DNA of 64,000 bases, from positions 1-64,000 of the forward strand of contig WRHM01000007.1 in NCBI GenBank assembly GCA_009783265.1. The letters run 5' to 3'. The position numbers and the translations under genes are program-made. The stretch is from Oscillospiraceae bacterium. Lineage in GTDB: Bacteria > Bacillota > Clostridia > Oscillospirales > WRJC01. Below, in pieces: positions 1 through 7,540 of the stretch; within the stretch, counting starts at the first letter, position 1; every line of letters starts with the position of its first letter. The notes under the pieces were generated by a model, which was not told the origin of the DNA, searched no databases, and saw nothing but the letters and a program-made list of their open reading frames with translations.

Positions 1-122
1 AAATTGTGTGATTGAGCAGAAATGCGATGATTAGATGGAGAGCCGTGTGAGGTGAAAGTCTCATGCACGGTTCGGAACGGGGGAAAAGATAGCGATAATT
101 TCAAAGTCTTACCTATCGTTAC
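1..122 (+). mobile_element. 3' end of a group II intron (domains V and VI)
   Basis: Positions 40-73 form a 34-nt domain V hairpin of the bacterial group II type: it opens GAGCCGTGTGAGG, has the GAAA tetraloop region, and closes CATGCACGGTTC. Domain VI follows, with a GATAG/CTATC stem (88-92 with 113-117). The intron should end at about 121-122 with the usual AY dinucleotide. Bases 1-39 are probably the distal arm of domain IV. The reverse transcriptase that normally lies in domain IV is outside the window. The exact 3' splice site is inferred. Confidence 0.85.
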
Positions 123-156
123 CATTTATTGTCTGGATAGTCGGAACGTTGGCTTG

Positions 157-203
157 GATAAATATTTACATTTTGCCCGTTGTATAAACGGCTTGATAAT
201 GAT
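157..203 (+). repeat. Leader-type direct repeat, copy A (copy B at 633-679)
   Basis: The 17-base string GATAAATATTTACATTT, a GC..C stretch and CGGCTTGAT occur in the same order at 157-203 and 633-679. Each copy lies upstream of a small gene (349 and 736). The shared block is probably a duplicated promoter or leader region. The rest of 123-348 shows only AT-rich sequence and the palindrome listed separately. Confidence 0.6.
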
Positions 204-217
204 ATAATCATTATCAA
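193..217. promoter_or_regulatory. Perfect 11-bp palindrome resembling a Fur-type operator
   Basis: TTGATAATGAT, the spacer ATA and ATCATTATCAA form a perfect inverted repeat. Its core GATAATGAT/ATCATTATC matches the two halves of the classical Fur box, except that the centre is three bases and not one. It overlaps a possible -10 element (TATAAT, 203-208) ahead of the gene at 349. No T-run follows, so a terminator is unlikely. Binding by Fur or PerR is an inference. Confidence 0.45.
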
Positions 218-348
218 AATATCATGTGCAGTTTATGATAACAAACATATATAATGTTTACATTCAAAATAAGGTACAAAGGATTTAAAGAAAGACAAAA
301 CTCTTTTAAATAAAATTCTAAAACAACTTAAAAAGTGAGGCGAACGTA

Positions 349-609
349 TTGAAAATAGATTATAATTTGCACGACTGGATTATATATTTTGAAGAAAATG
401 ATAAATTTGCTGACAAAATACTTTTTCTTGAAGGCGAAGCGGGTGCTTTTAAAGAATTGCATTTTGGGCAACAATCATTAGGTTGGCTTACACCCGATGA
501 AACAAACACGGAAAATTTTATAATGAAACCAGTTGAAGATGAACTAAAAGATGAATTGATTTCTTACATAATATGTGAAGCCCAAAAGCAAGATTTTCAT
601 TTACTATGA
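349..609 (+). CDS. Small acidic hypothetical protein (86 aa)
   Basis: This is an 86-residue, acidic and aromatic protein with no signal peptide or membrane segment. I do not recognise the family. TTG is the chosen start because an AAGTGAGG ribosome site (334-341) sits seven bases upstream and no ATG follows at a better distance. It is preceded by leader repeat copy A and the Fur-like palindrome. It lies between the intron end and the repeat protein at 736, so it is probably cargo of the mobile element. No function is proposed. Confidence 0.55.
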   Translation: MKIDYNLHDWIIYFEENDKFADKILFLEGEAGAFKELHFGQQSLGWLTPDETNTENFIMKPVEDELKDELISYIICEAQKQDFHLL

Positions 610-632
610 AAAATTTTAGGAAGATGCGTCAT

Positions 633-679
633 GATAAATATTTACATTTCGCTCTTGATTTATCGGCTTGATTGTGATA
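633..679 (+). repeat. Leader-type direct repeat, copy B
   Basis: Second copy of the 47-bp block described at 157-203. It keeps GATAAATATTTACATTT and CGGCTTGAT but lacks the perfect Fur-like palindrome. It precedes the tandem-repeat protein gene at 736. Confidence 0.6.
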
Positions 680-735
680 ACATTTAAATCGATATGTATA
701 TTTATAAATTTATATTTTTTCAGGAGGAACATAAT

Positions 736-978
736 ATGTCAAATATTAAATATACAAACGGTAACATAATACTAAAAACAGTAGGCGACCGACTTTTAGA
801 TAATTCCGGCGAATGGAAATATACAGTCGTAGGCGATCGTATAATGGATACAAAAGGGAATTGGGTAGCGACGAAAGTTGGCGACCGCTTTGTTGACACA
901 AAAGGCGACTGGTTAGGTACAAAAGTTGGCAATCGTTTTTTAGATACAAAAGGCGATTGGAAAAATTCAAAAGATTAA
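736..978 (+). CDS. Small protein of four perfect-length 16-residue repeats
   Basis: ATG 736 is chosen because a strong CAGGAGGAAC site (721-730) lies just upstream; an in-frame ATG at 694 has none. The 80-residue product has a short N-terminal strand, then four tandem units encoded by exactly 48 bp each (781-828, 829-876, 877-924, 925-972). The unit reads roughly VGDRxxDTKGxWxxTK, with invariant Gly, Asp-(Thr) and Trp. The pattern suggests repeating beta-hairpins like a solenoid or propeller blade. There is no signal peptide. The function is unknown. A further divergent unit is encoded just downstream at 1035-1127. Confidence 0.7.
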   Translation: MSNIKYTNGNIILKTVGDRLLDNSGEWKYTVVGDRIMDTKGNWVATKVGDRFVDTKGDWLGTKVGNRFLDTKGDWKNSKD

Positions 979-1034
979 ATTAAAATTAGAGATAATCGCA
1001 GGAATATTATAAGCATAGTGAAGTGGCGATAAAA

Positions 1035-1127
1035 ATGGCAAGTTTAGACTTTATAAAAAAGAATTACGAAATAAGAGGCAAAATGATTTATGATACCTCA
1101 GGAAATTGGCTGGAAAGCGATTATTAA
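1035..1127 (+). CDS. 30-aa ORF carrying one diverged copy of the 16-residue repeat
   Basis: ATG 1035 opens a 30-codon frame ending at TAA 1125-1127. Its C-terminal half, GKMIYDTSGNWLES, matches the repeat unit of the preceding gene (GDRIMDTKGNWVAT) but lies in a different frame with only a weak ribosome site. It may be a small satellite gene or the remnant of a longer relative. The surrounding 979-1333 stretch shows nothing else. Confidence 0.4.
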   Translation: MASLDFIKKNYEIRGKMIYDTSGNWLESDY

Positions 1128-1333
1128 AAATTATTATATTAGGCTATTTCTAATTTAAAAAATGAATTTAACGTAAAATCAAGGTTTTCACGCACACATT
1201 CGTCAATTTCCGATTATTTTAACGAAAAAGCGGAGTGAAAGCAAAAATTTAATGAGCTAAAACTATTGATTTTATGGAACTTTTATGAATTGGAAATCAG
1301 CTAAAATTATTATATAGTTAGGAGAAATTCTAT

Positions 1334-2497
1334 ATGTTTGAGAAACGCCATATACTTGAATATGCTCGTATTGTTCAAAATAAATATGATAGTAATTCTA
1401 ATCGTATTAGAGCTATTGCAATGATGTTGCAGGAAATAAATATCTTTGCACGTGATAAATATAAGGATAAGTTCTTGTCTTTTTGTATGAGTGCTACTAA
1501 AGAAATAATTGGGCAAGATATCCTTGCTTATATTGCAAAAGATAAATCTGATAAAGAAGATGTTCGGATTGAGGCTATCGAAAACTTGGATTTTTTTAGT
1601 CAAGATAGTCAGAGTACCCTTTTTCATATTGCAATTAATAAATCTGATAATACATCTGTTCGTATGAAAGTTATTAAAGAATTGGATAATCAAGATGTCC
1701 TTTTTCGTATTGCGTCCGATAAATCGGATAATGAATCTATTCGTATTGAAACTCTTCAGATATTGGGATTTCATCTTACCCATAAACATATTGCCAAAGA
1801 TAAATACCACGCTCTCCTTTCTAATATCGCAAAAGATGAATCTGAAAATGAGGCAATTCGTATTAAATCTACAATATATTTACGGTTATACAGCGAAAAC
1901 TATCAAAACACATTTTGCCATATTGCAAAAAATAAATTTGATAAAAAATCTATTCGTATTGAAGTTATTGGCTGTTTAAACGACGGAAATGTTCTTATTA
2001 ATATTGCAGAAGATAAATCTGACAAAGAAGATGTTCGGATTGAGGCTATTAACCGTTTAATATACAATAAATGGGTTTTCCCCGTTTCTAATAGCGAGGC
2101 TAATACAGGAGAAACTCTTTTGACTGCAAGCAAAAGGATTCAGGAAGCATTTGGCTTTGGAAGAAATCGTGAAATCGAAATTGTTTATCTTTTAAAAGAC
2201 GAAAGTAAACTTGCCCGTATTGCGGAAGATGAATCTGATAAAGAATCTGTTCGTGAAACCGCACGTAATAAACTCGACCAATTATTGGAATATAAACGTA
2301 TAGATAGGGAAAAGGAGAACTCCAAAAAAACTGTATCTACAACAAACTATTCTTCATCATCTTCTTTGGATAGATGGAATAGTAAAAGTGATTTTGATAT
2401 TCGATGTGATCTTGCTAATTGGCGTGACGGTCGTCAGGAAGCACAGGATCTTTTGAATAAGTATGTTTACAATCGTGATGAAGACGGTAATTACTAA
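1334..2497 (+). CDS. HEAT-like helical repeat protein (387 aa)
   Basis: The protein contains at least seven imperfect repeats of the form L..IA.DKSD..SVRIEAI..L, roughly residues 60-310. This is the two-helix pattern of HEAT-like scaffold proteins. A serine-rich linker (about 340-352) and a short C-terminal segment with conserved Trp/Asp residues follow. A GGAGA site lies upstream of ATG 1334. There is no signal peptide or membrane segment, so a cytoplasmic protein-binding role is likely. It is a single-gene unit closed by the hairpin at 2537-2580 and is probably element cargo. The partner is unknown. Confidence 0.65.
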   Translation: MFEKRHILEYARIVQNKYDSNSNRIRAIAMMLQEINIFARDKYKDKFLSFCMSATKEIIGQDILAYIAKDKSDKEDVRIEAIENLDFFSQDSQSTLFHIAINKSDNTSVRMKVIKELDNQDVLFRIASDKSDNESIRIETLQILGFHLTHKHIAKDKYHALLSNIAKDESENEAIRIKSTIYLRLYSENYQNTFCHIAKNKFDKKSIRIEVIGCLNDGNVLINIAEDKSDKEDVRIEAINRLIYNKWVFPVSNSEANTGETLLTASKRIQEAFGFGRNREIEIVYLLKDESKLARIAEDESDKESVRETARNKLDQLLEYKRIDREKENSKKTVSTTNYSSSSSLDRWNSKSDFDIRCDLANWRDGRQEAQDLLNKYVYNRDEDGNY

Positions 2498-2536
2498 AAT
2501 GAAAATAAGTATGCCTCCTGTCGATGAATAAATAAA

Positions 2537-2580
2537 TTATATAGTTACGGTGGGTAATTATGTTCACCATAACTATATAA
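2537..2580. terminator. 16-bp stem-loop between convergent genes
   Basis: TTATATAGTTACGGTG (2537-2552) pairs with CACCATAACTATATAA (2565-2580) with one mismatch and a 12-nt loop. It separates the rightward HEAT-like gene from the leftward relaxase remnant. The U-tract is poor, so termination is probable but not certain. Confidence 0.6.
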
Positions 2581-2856
2581 TCATATATCTCTGTCGTGCT
2601 TCCGTGTGCGCTGGGGCGTTCCCGTTTCCTCGTGGAGAATATCGTCAACGCTCCGCTTGATTTTTTCAACGGCGGCGGTTTCGGTTCGCAGTTTTGAATA
2701 GTCCACGTCAAGCTGTTTCCTATCGGCGGTCAACTTCTCGCGCTCCGTTTGCCACTTCGTTATCGGCGGTAGTTTTTTCGGGTCGAAATGCTCCTGTAAC
2801 ACGCCGCGCAAATATTTCTCGGCGGCTTCGTAAAGCGTGATTTCCATACGGTTATA
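2581..2856 (-). pseudogene. C-terminal fragment of a MobA-type relaxase
   Basis: About 92 codons remain, beginning YNRMEITLYEAAEKYL and running through a Lys/Glu-rich coiled region to VEKIKRSVDDI. This is the C-terminal tail typical of relaxases in clostridial conjugative and mobilisable elements. The family is usually 400-500 residues. The catalytic Tyr and HUH metal motifs are absent. The fragment is joined directly to a truncated Bro-N gene, so a deletion has removed the intervening DNA. Identification of the tail is from memory of the family; its loss of function is clear from length. Confidence 0.65.
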
Positions 2857-3109
2857 GGTTGCCTTCGCTGATATAGGTTTTTTCTACAACTTGTTCGGTT
2901 TTTGTGCCATGTTGATTTACAGTAAAGGAGACCCCCTCGCGTTTCACGACCCCCTCTTTTCTGCAATGCGTTGAAATTGCGTCATGCGGATTTTTATAAC
3001 CAAGCATTTTTGTACTGTCGGTTGCCGGAAAATATGGTGCATTATCAATAAGCAGTATTTCAAGTTCGCCAAAATCTTCATTTTTAAATATTTTAATTTG
3101 ATTATCCAT
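2852..3109 (-). pseudogene. Truncated Bro-N phage antirepressor-like protein (85 aa)
   Basis: The product matches the N-terminal Bro-N DNA-binding domain of antirepressor-like proteins, including FGE, APYFPATDSTKMLGYKNP, a VVKREGVS.TVNQHGT stretch and the YISEGNL strand. In intact relatives this strand continues into NLYRLI and a second domain. Here the frame stops exactly at GNL, at the junction with the relaxase tail. AAAGGAGTTTTAG before ATG 3109 is a good ribosome site that overlaps the end of the upstream TOPRIM gene, so it was once translationally coupled. Confidence 0.7.
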
Positions 3110-3110
3110 T

Positions 3111-3917
3111 CTAAAACTCCTTTAAATCATAAAATTTGCTTTGTGCTTTTTGTATATTTAATTTTCTAATTGCCTTTAATGTGTCGTTGAAGTCTTTGCC
3201 TAACGGCGGCGGAGCGACGGTTATTTTTATATGCGAAAACCGTTTATCCGCAAGTAATTCATTTATGATACGGTCTGTGGCTTCTTTTCCTGCTTTGTCA
3301 TTATCAAGGCATAAATAAATGTTATTAATTTCTGTATGCCGTTCTAAAAAATTTGTTAGAGCAAGAGAGCTAATACCACCGAGCGACAATCTGTGTCCGT
3401 TCCATTTTTGCCCGTTCATTTCATAAATCGAAGCGTGGGACAAAACATCAACGGCACTTTCCAATATAATAAGATTACAACTTTCAGCGTTTTTCGGCGG
3501 TAATACGAAACCATAGCGTTTATCCGAATTTTTTATATCCTGTTTTATATTTCCGTTCGTTGAACGTACACAAGCATATTTCGCTTTATTACCGTCGAAA
3601 CCTACGAACACGCAATGATGTGTTTTAGCGGCTTCATATAACGAGCCATTTTCTATACAACACTTGATAACGCTTTTGTCTATGCCCCTGCCTTGAAGAT
3701 ATGCGTAAACAGCGTCGTTATTTTTGTTTGCGACTGGTAATATTAATGGTTCTTTCGGAAACTTTGGCGGGGAACGGTCATTTTGAGCAAAAATATATTT
3801 GTGCTGCCCGTCAATCAGCGTTTGTACTGCGTCTTTAAAATCCATTCCCCGCACTTTTACAAGAAAGCTGTACGCTGAATAACCACCAAAGCCGTGAGAG
3901 TGCCAAAACCATTTACC
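3111..3917 (-). pseudogene. TOPRIM/DUF3991 primase-like protein lacking its zinc-finger head
   Basis: Homology to the mobile-element DUF3991-TOPRIM family starts at about 3917 with KWFWHSHGFGGYSAYSFLVK and runs to the stop at 3111. The TOPRIM core is visible: an IILESAVDVLS strand with the acidic residue, and IYLCLDNDKAGKEA, the DxD-type metal site. The N-terminal CHC2 zinc finger is missing, because the upstream DNA is the replisome-organiser gene in another frame. The longest open frame starts at GTG 3854 without a ribosome site. The family acts in DNA replication or priming of elements; this copy is probably dead. Confidence 0.7.
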
Positions 3918-4290
3918 ATGGTGAACCCGTATGCGGCAAAGGCGTATCCGGTTCGTCCGTATTTGGGCTGTTACCCTGTGGATTCTGTGGATAACTCTGT
4001 GGAAACTCGTATATAACGTATTCGGTGTCAGTTATTCTGCCGCGTTCGTCACGTAGTTGGTTACGTTCAATATACCCTGCGTTTTCCAATTCGCGGAGTG
4101 TAGCTCCGATACAGTCAACGCCCTCTTTGCAGATAGAAGCAAGTCCTCGCGTCGTATAGTTCCATTCTTCGGGCAGGCTTAAAATCATTGACAATAAGCC
4201 TTTGCTTTTCAGCGTAAGGTTTTTATCTTTTAAATGATAATTGCTCATGACTGTATAATTTTTATTTTTTTCTACTCTGAATACTGCCAT
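3913..4290 (-). pseudogene. N-terminal half of a replisome-organiser-type HTH protein
   Basis: The 125 residues match the winged-helix N-terminus of element replication initiators of the DUF6017 type: MAVFRVEKNKNYTVMSN, a SLPEEWNYTTRGLASICKEG helix pair, and a wing ending in YVIYE. Intact members are about 250-300 residues with a C-terminal DUF6017 region. Here translation ends in TGSPW at the junction with the TOPRIM remnant, in the Pro/Thr/Asn-rich linker. AAGAAGGTGC before ATG 4290 is a good ribosome site, so a DNA-binding fragment may still be made. Confidence 0.65.
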
Positions 4291-4419
4291 TATGTAGCAC
4301 CTTCTTTATTTTTTAATTTTTTTGTTTTTATGGCTGATAGCGGTAAGCTATAATAATATTTTAAATTTTGTATATAGTCGTTGGATTTTTAATGGCTTTT
4401 TGTTATATTGAAATTTTTC

Positions 4420-4446
4420 TGCATATAAAAATAAACTTTATATGCA
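4420..4446. promoter_or_regulatory. Upstream operator palindrome for the fic gene
   Basis: TGCATATAAA (4420-4429) and TTTATATGCA (4437-4446) form a perfect 10-bp inverted repeat around a 7-nt centre. The left arm is preceded by TTTTC, giving the TTCTGCATAT half-site also found twice in the fic promoter. It lies in the divergent spacer between the replisome-organiser gene and fic, so it may affect both. Confidence 0.55.
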
Positions 4447-4454
4447 CTAACCTC

Positions 4455-4494
4455 TTGACTTTCTGCATATTTTTTGATATAATATATGCAGAAA
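4455..4494 (+). promoter_or_regulatory. fic promoter with an overlapping 11-bp palindromic operator
   Basis: The promoter is TTGACT (4455-4460), a 17-bp spacer and TATAAT (4478-4483). Two half-sites, TTTCTGCATAT (4460-4470) and ATATGCAGAAA (4484-4494), are perfect inverted repeats bracketing the -10 region. A dimeric repressor bound here would block RNA polymerase. The C-terminal winged helix of the Fic protein is the obvious candidate, by inference. Confidence 0.75.
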
Positions 4495-4518
4495 AATAAT
4501 AAATGGAGGTTATTTGTA

Positions 4519-5556
4519 ATGTTTTTTGATTATTCGTTTTTGGAAAATGGTATGCTCCCCGCAGGGCTTGTCAATACCGTCGCGGCGATTGCCGAACTCC
4601 GGGAACGCGAAAACGAACGTAAAGAGAATTTTGTAGAGATTTTCAGCAAACTCGAAAGTATTGCCAAAGTCCAGTCTATCAAAGGGTCTAATGAAATCGA
4701 GGGTATCGTTACAAGCGAGCAACGTATCAATGAAATCGTAAATCAAAACAGCGCGCCGCTTAATCATAACGAAGCTGAAATTGCCGGGTATCGTGACGCT
4801 CTCGCCTTGATTCATGATAACTATACAATACTCGATATACACGAAAGCGATATTTTACGGCTGCATGAAATCATGTTGTCTTATTCGCCCGTGAACGGCG
4901 GGAATTACAAAGAATCTGACAATGTTATCATGGAAATCGTAGGAGGCGTTCGCCGTGTACGTTTTGAGCCTACGCCCGCTTCCGAAACTGCGGAAACAAT
5001 GAAACAACTCATACTTGCGTATATGAACGCCAGAAGCAGTTACTATATCAATCAGCTTTTACTGATACCGTGCTTTATTCTTGATTTTCTGTGTATTCAC
5101 CCTTTCACGGACGGAAACGGCAGAATGTCGCGCCTGTTGTCGTTATTGCTGTTATACAAGAATGGGTTTGATGCGGGACGGTATATATCATTTGAAGAAC
5201 AGATAAATTATTCAAAAGACAGATATTATCAAGCGCTCAAAGACAGCTCAACGGGTTGGCATGAAAGACAAAACAGTTATTTTCCGTTCATAGAGAATTT
5301 CATAACGACGTTATTGTATTGCTATAAAGAACTTGACAAGCGTTTTGCCGTCGTAAACAGCAAAAAAGTCACAAAACGCCAGCGTATTGAAGCAACCGTG
5401 ACGAACAGCCTGCTCCCCATATCAAAATCCGAAATCTGTTATATTCTGCCTGATGTCAGCCCTACGACGATAGAAGCCGTGCTTGCCGAAATGATTAAAA
5501 GCGGACAAATACAAAAAGTCGGAACGTCGAGAAACACTAAATATATAAAGAAATAA
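4519..5556 (+). CDS. Fic-family AMPylase with N-terminal inhibitory helix and C-terminal winged helix
   Basis: Fic enzymes usually transfer AMP from ATP to a protein hydroxyl. In this 345-residue protein the active-site motif HPFTDGNGR is at residues 194-202, and the N-terminal inhibitory motif S(x)3EG is SNEIEG at 57-62 (class II architecture). The last 60 or so residues (KRQRIEATVTNSLLPISKSE and following) look like a winged helix. ATG 4519 is chosen because GGAGG lies 9 bases upstream; the in-frame ATG at 4486 falls just downstream of the -10 element with no ribosome site. The gene is alone on the + strand amid leftward element genes. Target and role are unknown. Confidence 0.88.
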   Translation: MFFDYSFLENGMLPAGLVNTVAAIAELRERENERKENFVEIFSKLESIAKVQSIKGSNEIEGIVTSEQRINEIVNQNSAPLNHNEAEIAGYRDALALIHDNYTILDIHESDILRLHEIMLSYSPVNGGNYKESDNVIMEIVGGVRRVRFEPTPASETAETMKQLILAYMNARSSYYINQLLLIPCFILDFLCIHPFTDGNGRMSRLLSLLLLYKNGFDAGRYISFEEQINYSKDRYYQALKDSSTGWHERQNSYFPFIENFITTLLYCYKELDKRFAVVNSKKVTKRQRIEATVTNSLLPISKSEICYILPDVSPTTIEAVLAEMIKSGQIQKVGTSRNTKYIKK

Positions 5557-5591
5557 GCCATAAATTTAAGTGTAAAATTATATAATCGTCT

Positions 5592-5633
5592 AAATGCAAC
5601 AACCGCCGCCGTCAAGTGACGGCTGTTGCATTT
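5592..5633. terminator. Bidirectional terminator between fic and parB
   Basis: AAATGCAACA (5592-5601) pairs with TGTTGCATTT (5624-5633), with an inner GCCGTCA/TGACGGC stem (5608-5614 with 5617-5623). It lies between two convergent genes and can serve both. Confidence 0.8.
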
Positions 5634-5644
5634 ATGTAATTGAA

Positions 5645-6670
5645 TCATTCCTGTTGCCCAAAGTACATTTCTAACGCCTTTTCAACGGCTGCCTGTATTT
5701 CTTTTGCTGGTTGATTCGGCTTGAAATATCTTGAATATACTGACTTGTCAATTTTGACGGTTGGAGTACGGTTCGGCTTTGGTGTTGTTTCCCCTGATAA
5801 GACTTTATATACATTTTCGCCATCTAACTTACCCTTTTCGGAAAATTGCCGTAATATCTCGGCTTTTTTCATGTCAACGGATAAATCGTTTCGTTCCAAG
5901 CAGTCAACTAATAACGTCTGTTCTTCTATTTTTAGATATGACAGCGTTACAGCAGAAATGAAAGCAATACTACCGTCGTCGAGCAAGATTTTTATTGACA
6001 CGATAAGCTGATGAATACGCAAATATCGAGCGATTGTGTTCCGTGATAATCCATATTCATTTGCAACTATATCCCTTGATTTTAACTTGTGCCCAACTTG
6101 GGCACAAGTGTCGTTTTCCCCGTACTCATGCGGATTTTCAAGCATTTTTATTTGCTCTATAATATCGTTCCGTTTGCCTTGCGAAAACATTTTATTGTGA
6201 TGCAAAGCAATTACCGCCGCTTTTTCAGAATGAGCCATATCCGAAAATGAGCGTTGCATAAGATTCGTTTCTATAACATAAGCCTGTGCGTCCTCGTCAG
6301 ATATGTTTTCTAAAATAAGCGCGGGTATCACATTAAGTCCTGCCAGTTTTGCGGCGTTTACACGATTATGTCCGGCGAGTATCTCAAACATAGTATCAGT
6401 CTTGCGGATGATAATAGGTACAAGAACGCCGTTTGCTTTTATACTTGCCACCATATCGTCAAGGCGTTCGCCCGCGTACAGCCTGAAAGGGTGTCCTTTA
6501 TACGGGGTCAACTTGTCAATCAAGAGGTTGATTACCATACGCTTTGAAATTGGCTGAGTTTCAATGATAGGCACGGATTGTTCTAACGGATTTACATTAT
6601 CATTAAGTAGAAGCAAATCGTCAAGATTTTTAAGACGCGGTTTCGTTTTATCTTTAACTATTCCCGACAT
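5645..6670 (-). CDS. parB: ParB/Spo0J-family partition protein
   Basis: This 341-residue protein has the ParB N-terminal nuclease-like or CTPase fold: NPFR-type segment HPFRLYAGERLDDMVASIKANGV, then EILAGHNRVNAAKLAG, then ENLMQRSF-like ETNLMQRSFSDMAHSEKAA. An HTH region (SRDIVANEYGLSRNTIARYLR) follows. It should bind a centromere-like site and work with the adjacent ParA to segregate or stabilise the element. ATG 6670 is chosen because GGGAGGTGT precedes it; the start overlaps the 3' end of parA by 17 bp, which implies coupled translation. Family members in mobile elements often carry this gene pair. The exact centromere is not known. Confidence 0.88.
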   Translation of the reverse strand: MSGIVKDKTKPRLKNLDDLLLLNDNVNPLEQSVPIIETQPISKRMVINLLIDKLTPYKGHPFRLYAGERLDDMVASIKANGVLVPIIIRKTDTMFEILAGHNRVNAAKLAGLNVIPALILENISDEDAQAYVIETNLMQRSFSDMAHSEKAAVIALHHNKMFSQGKRNDIIEQIKMLENPHEYGENDTCAQVGHKLKSRDIVANEYGLSRNTIARYLRIHQLIVSIKILLDDGSIAFISAVTLSYLKIEEQTLLVDCLERNDLSVDMKKAEILRQFSEKGKLDGENVYKVLSGETTPKPNRTPTVKIDKSVYSRYFKPNQPAKEIQAAVEKALEMYFGQQE

Positions 6671-7451
6671 TATCCGACACCTCCCTCGCAAATTCTGTGT
6701 ACGCATGAGCCGCCTTGCTGTTTGCGTCGTAGTCTATGATACTGCGGCTTGAATAATTGGCTTCGCCCACTTTTACCGTGTTTGGTATATGCGTATCGAA
6801 TATCTTGATTTTACCGCCGTAATGTTCATCTAACAGGTTTTTCGCTTCACGGTATAACCGGGTGCGTTCGTCGCATATAGTGAGCAGAATACCCGCAACG
6901 GTAATTCGGGGATTGATTTTGCGCTTGACCTTGAAAATCGTCTGCAATAAATCCGTCAATCCTGTCGCCGACCATAACTGCGGGCTGACGGGGATTATAA
7001 CCTCGTCGCAAGCCGCAAGCGCGTTTATTGTAAGCAATCCCAAGTACGGATTTGTGTCAATTATGATATAATCGTAATCCGAGCGCAGGGGTTCAAGCAG
7101 TTCCGACAACGTATGTTCGCCGCCCATTTCGTCGCGGAGATTTATTTCCGTGACGGAAAGGTTTATGTTGCATGGTATTATGTCTAACTTTTCTCCGTGT
7201 ATGATGTATTCGGTTTTATCGGGCATGATTTCGCCGTCCAAAACGAGTGATAATATATTGTTCATTGGTAAAGCAAGCTCATCGGGGCGTTCAATACCAA
7301 AACACATAGATAAATTGCTTTGCGGGTCGAAGTCAATGAGTAATACTTTTTTACCCATATCAGCGAGGGAATAACCTAAATTACAGGCGGTTGTTGTCTT
7401 GCCTGTCCCGCCTTTTTGATTTGCTATTGCGACGATTTTGCATTTTTCCAT
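6654..7451 (-). CDS. parA: ParA-family partition ATPase
   Basis: The 265-residue product has the deviant Walker A motif KGGTGKTT (13-20), the Walker A' strand VLLIDFDPQSNLS and the Walker B strand DYIIIDTNP. This places it among ParA/Soj ATPases that position DNA cargo on the nucleoid. AGGAGG lies directly upstream of ATG 7451. It is cotranscribed with parB (17-bp overlap) and probably with the HTH gene upstream. Length is normal and I see no missing residue. The location next to replication and relaxase remnants identifies it as an element maintenance gene. Confidence 0.92.
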   Translation of the reverse strand: MEKCKIVAIANQKGGTGKTTTACNLGYSLADMGKKVLLIDFDPQSNLSMCFGIERPDELALPMNNILSLVLDGEIMPDKTEYIIHGEKLDIIPCNINLSVTEINLRDEMGGEHTLSELLEPLRSDYDYIIIDTNPYLGLLTINALAACDEVIIPVSPQLWSATGLTDLLQTIFKVKRKINPRITVAGILLTICDERTRLYREAKNLLDEHYGGKIKIFDTHIPNTVKVGEANYSSRSIIDYDANSKAAHAYTEFAREVSDNVGNS

Positions 7452-7540
7452 ATCTCAAAACCTCCTAATATTTTTTTGAATACTTCTGAATCAGTTTTTG
7501 CTTCAATGAAACGCCGGGTAACCACAAACTCTAATAGATA

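Noticed and set aside
193..217. Reading the palindrome as an intrinsic terminator
   Set aside because: The stem is AT-rich and no T-run follows; it precedes a gene start instead.
1310..1810. 166-codon open frame antisense to the HEAT-like protein
   Set aside because: Its low-complexity Ile/Phe/Asn-rich product mirrors the repeat gene on the other strand; no start signal.
4486..4518. Upstream ATG at 4486 as the fic start
   Set aside because: It lies just after the -10 element, where transcription starts, and has no ribosome site; ATG 4519 follows GGAGG.
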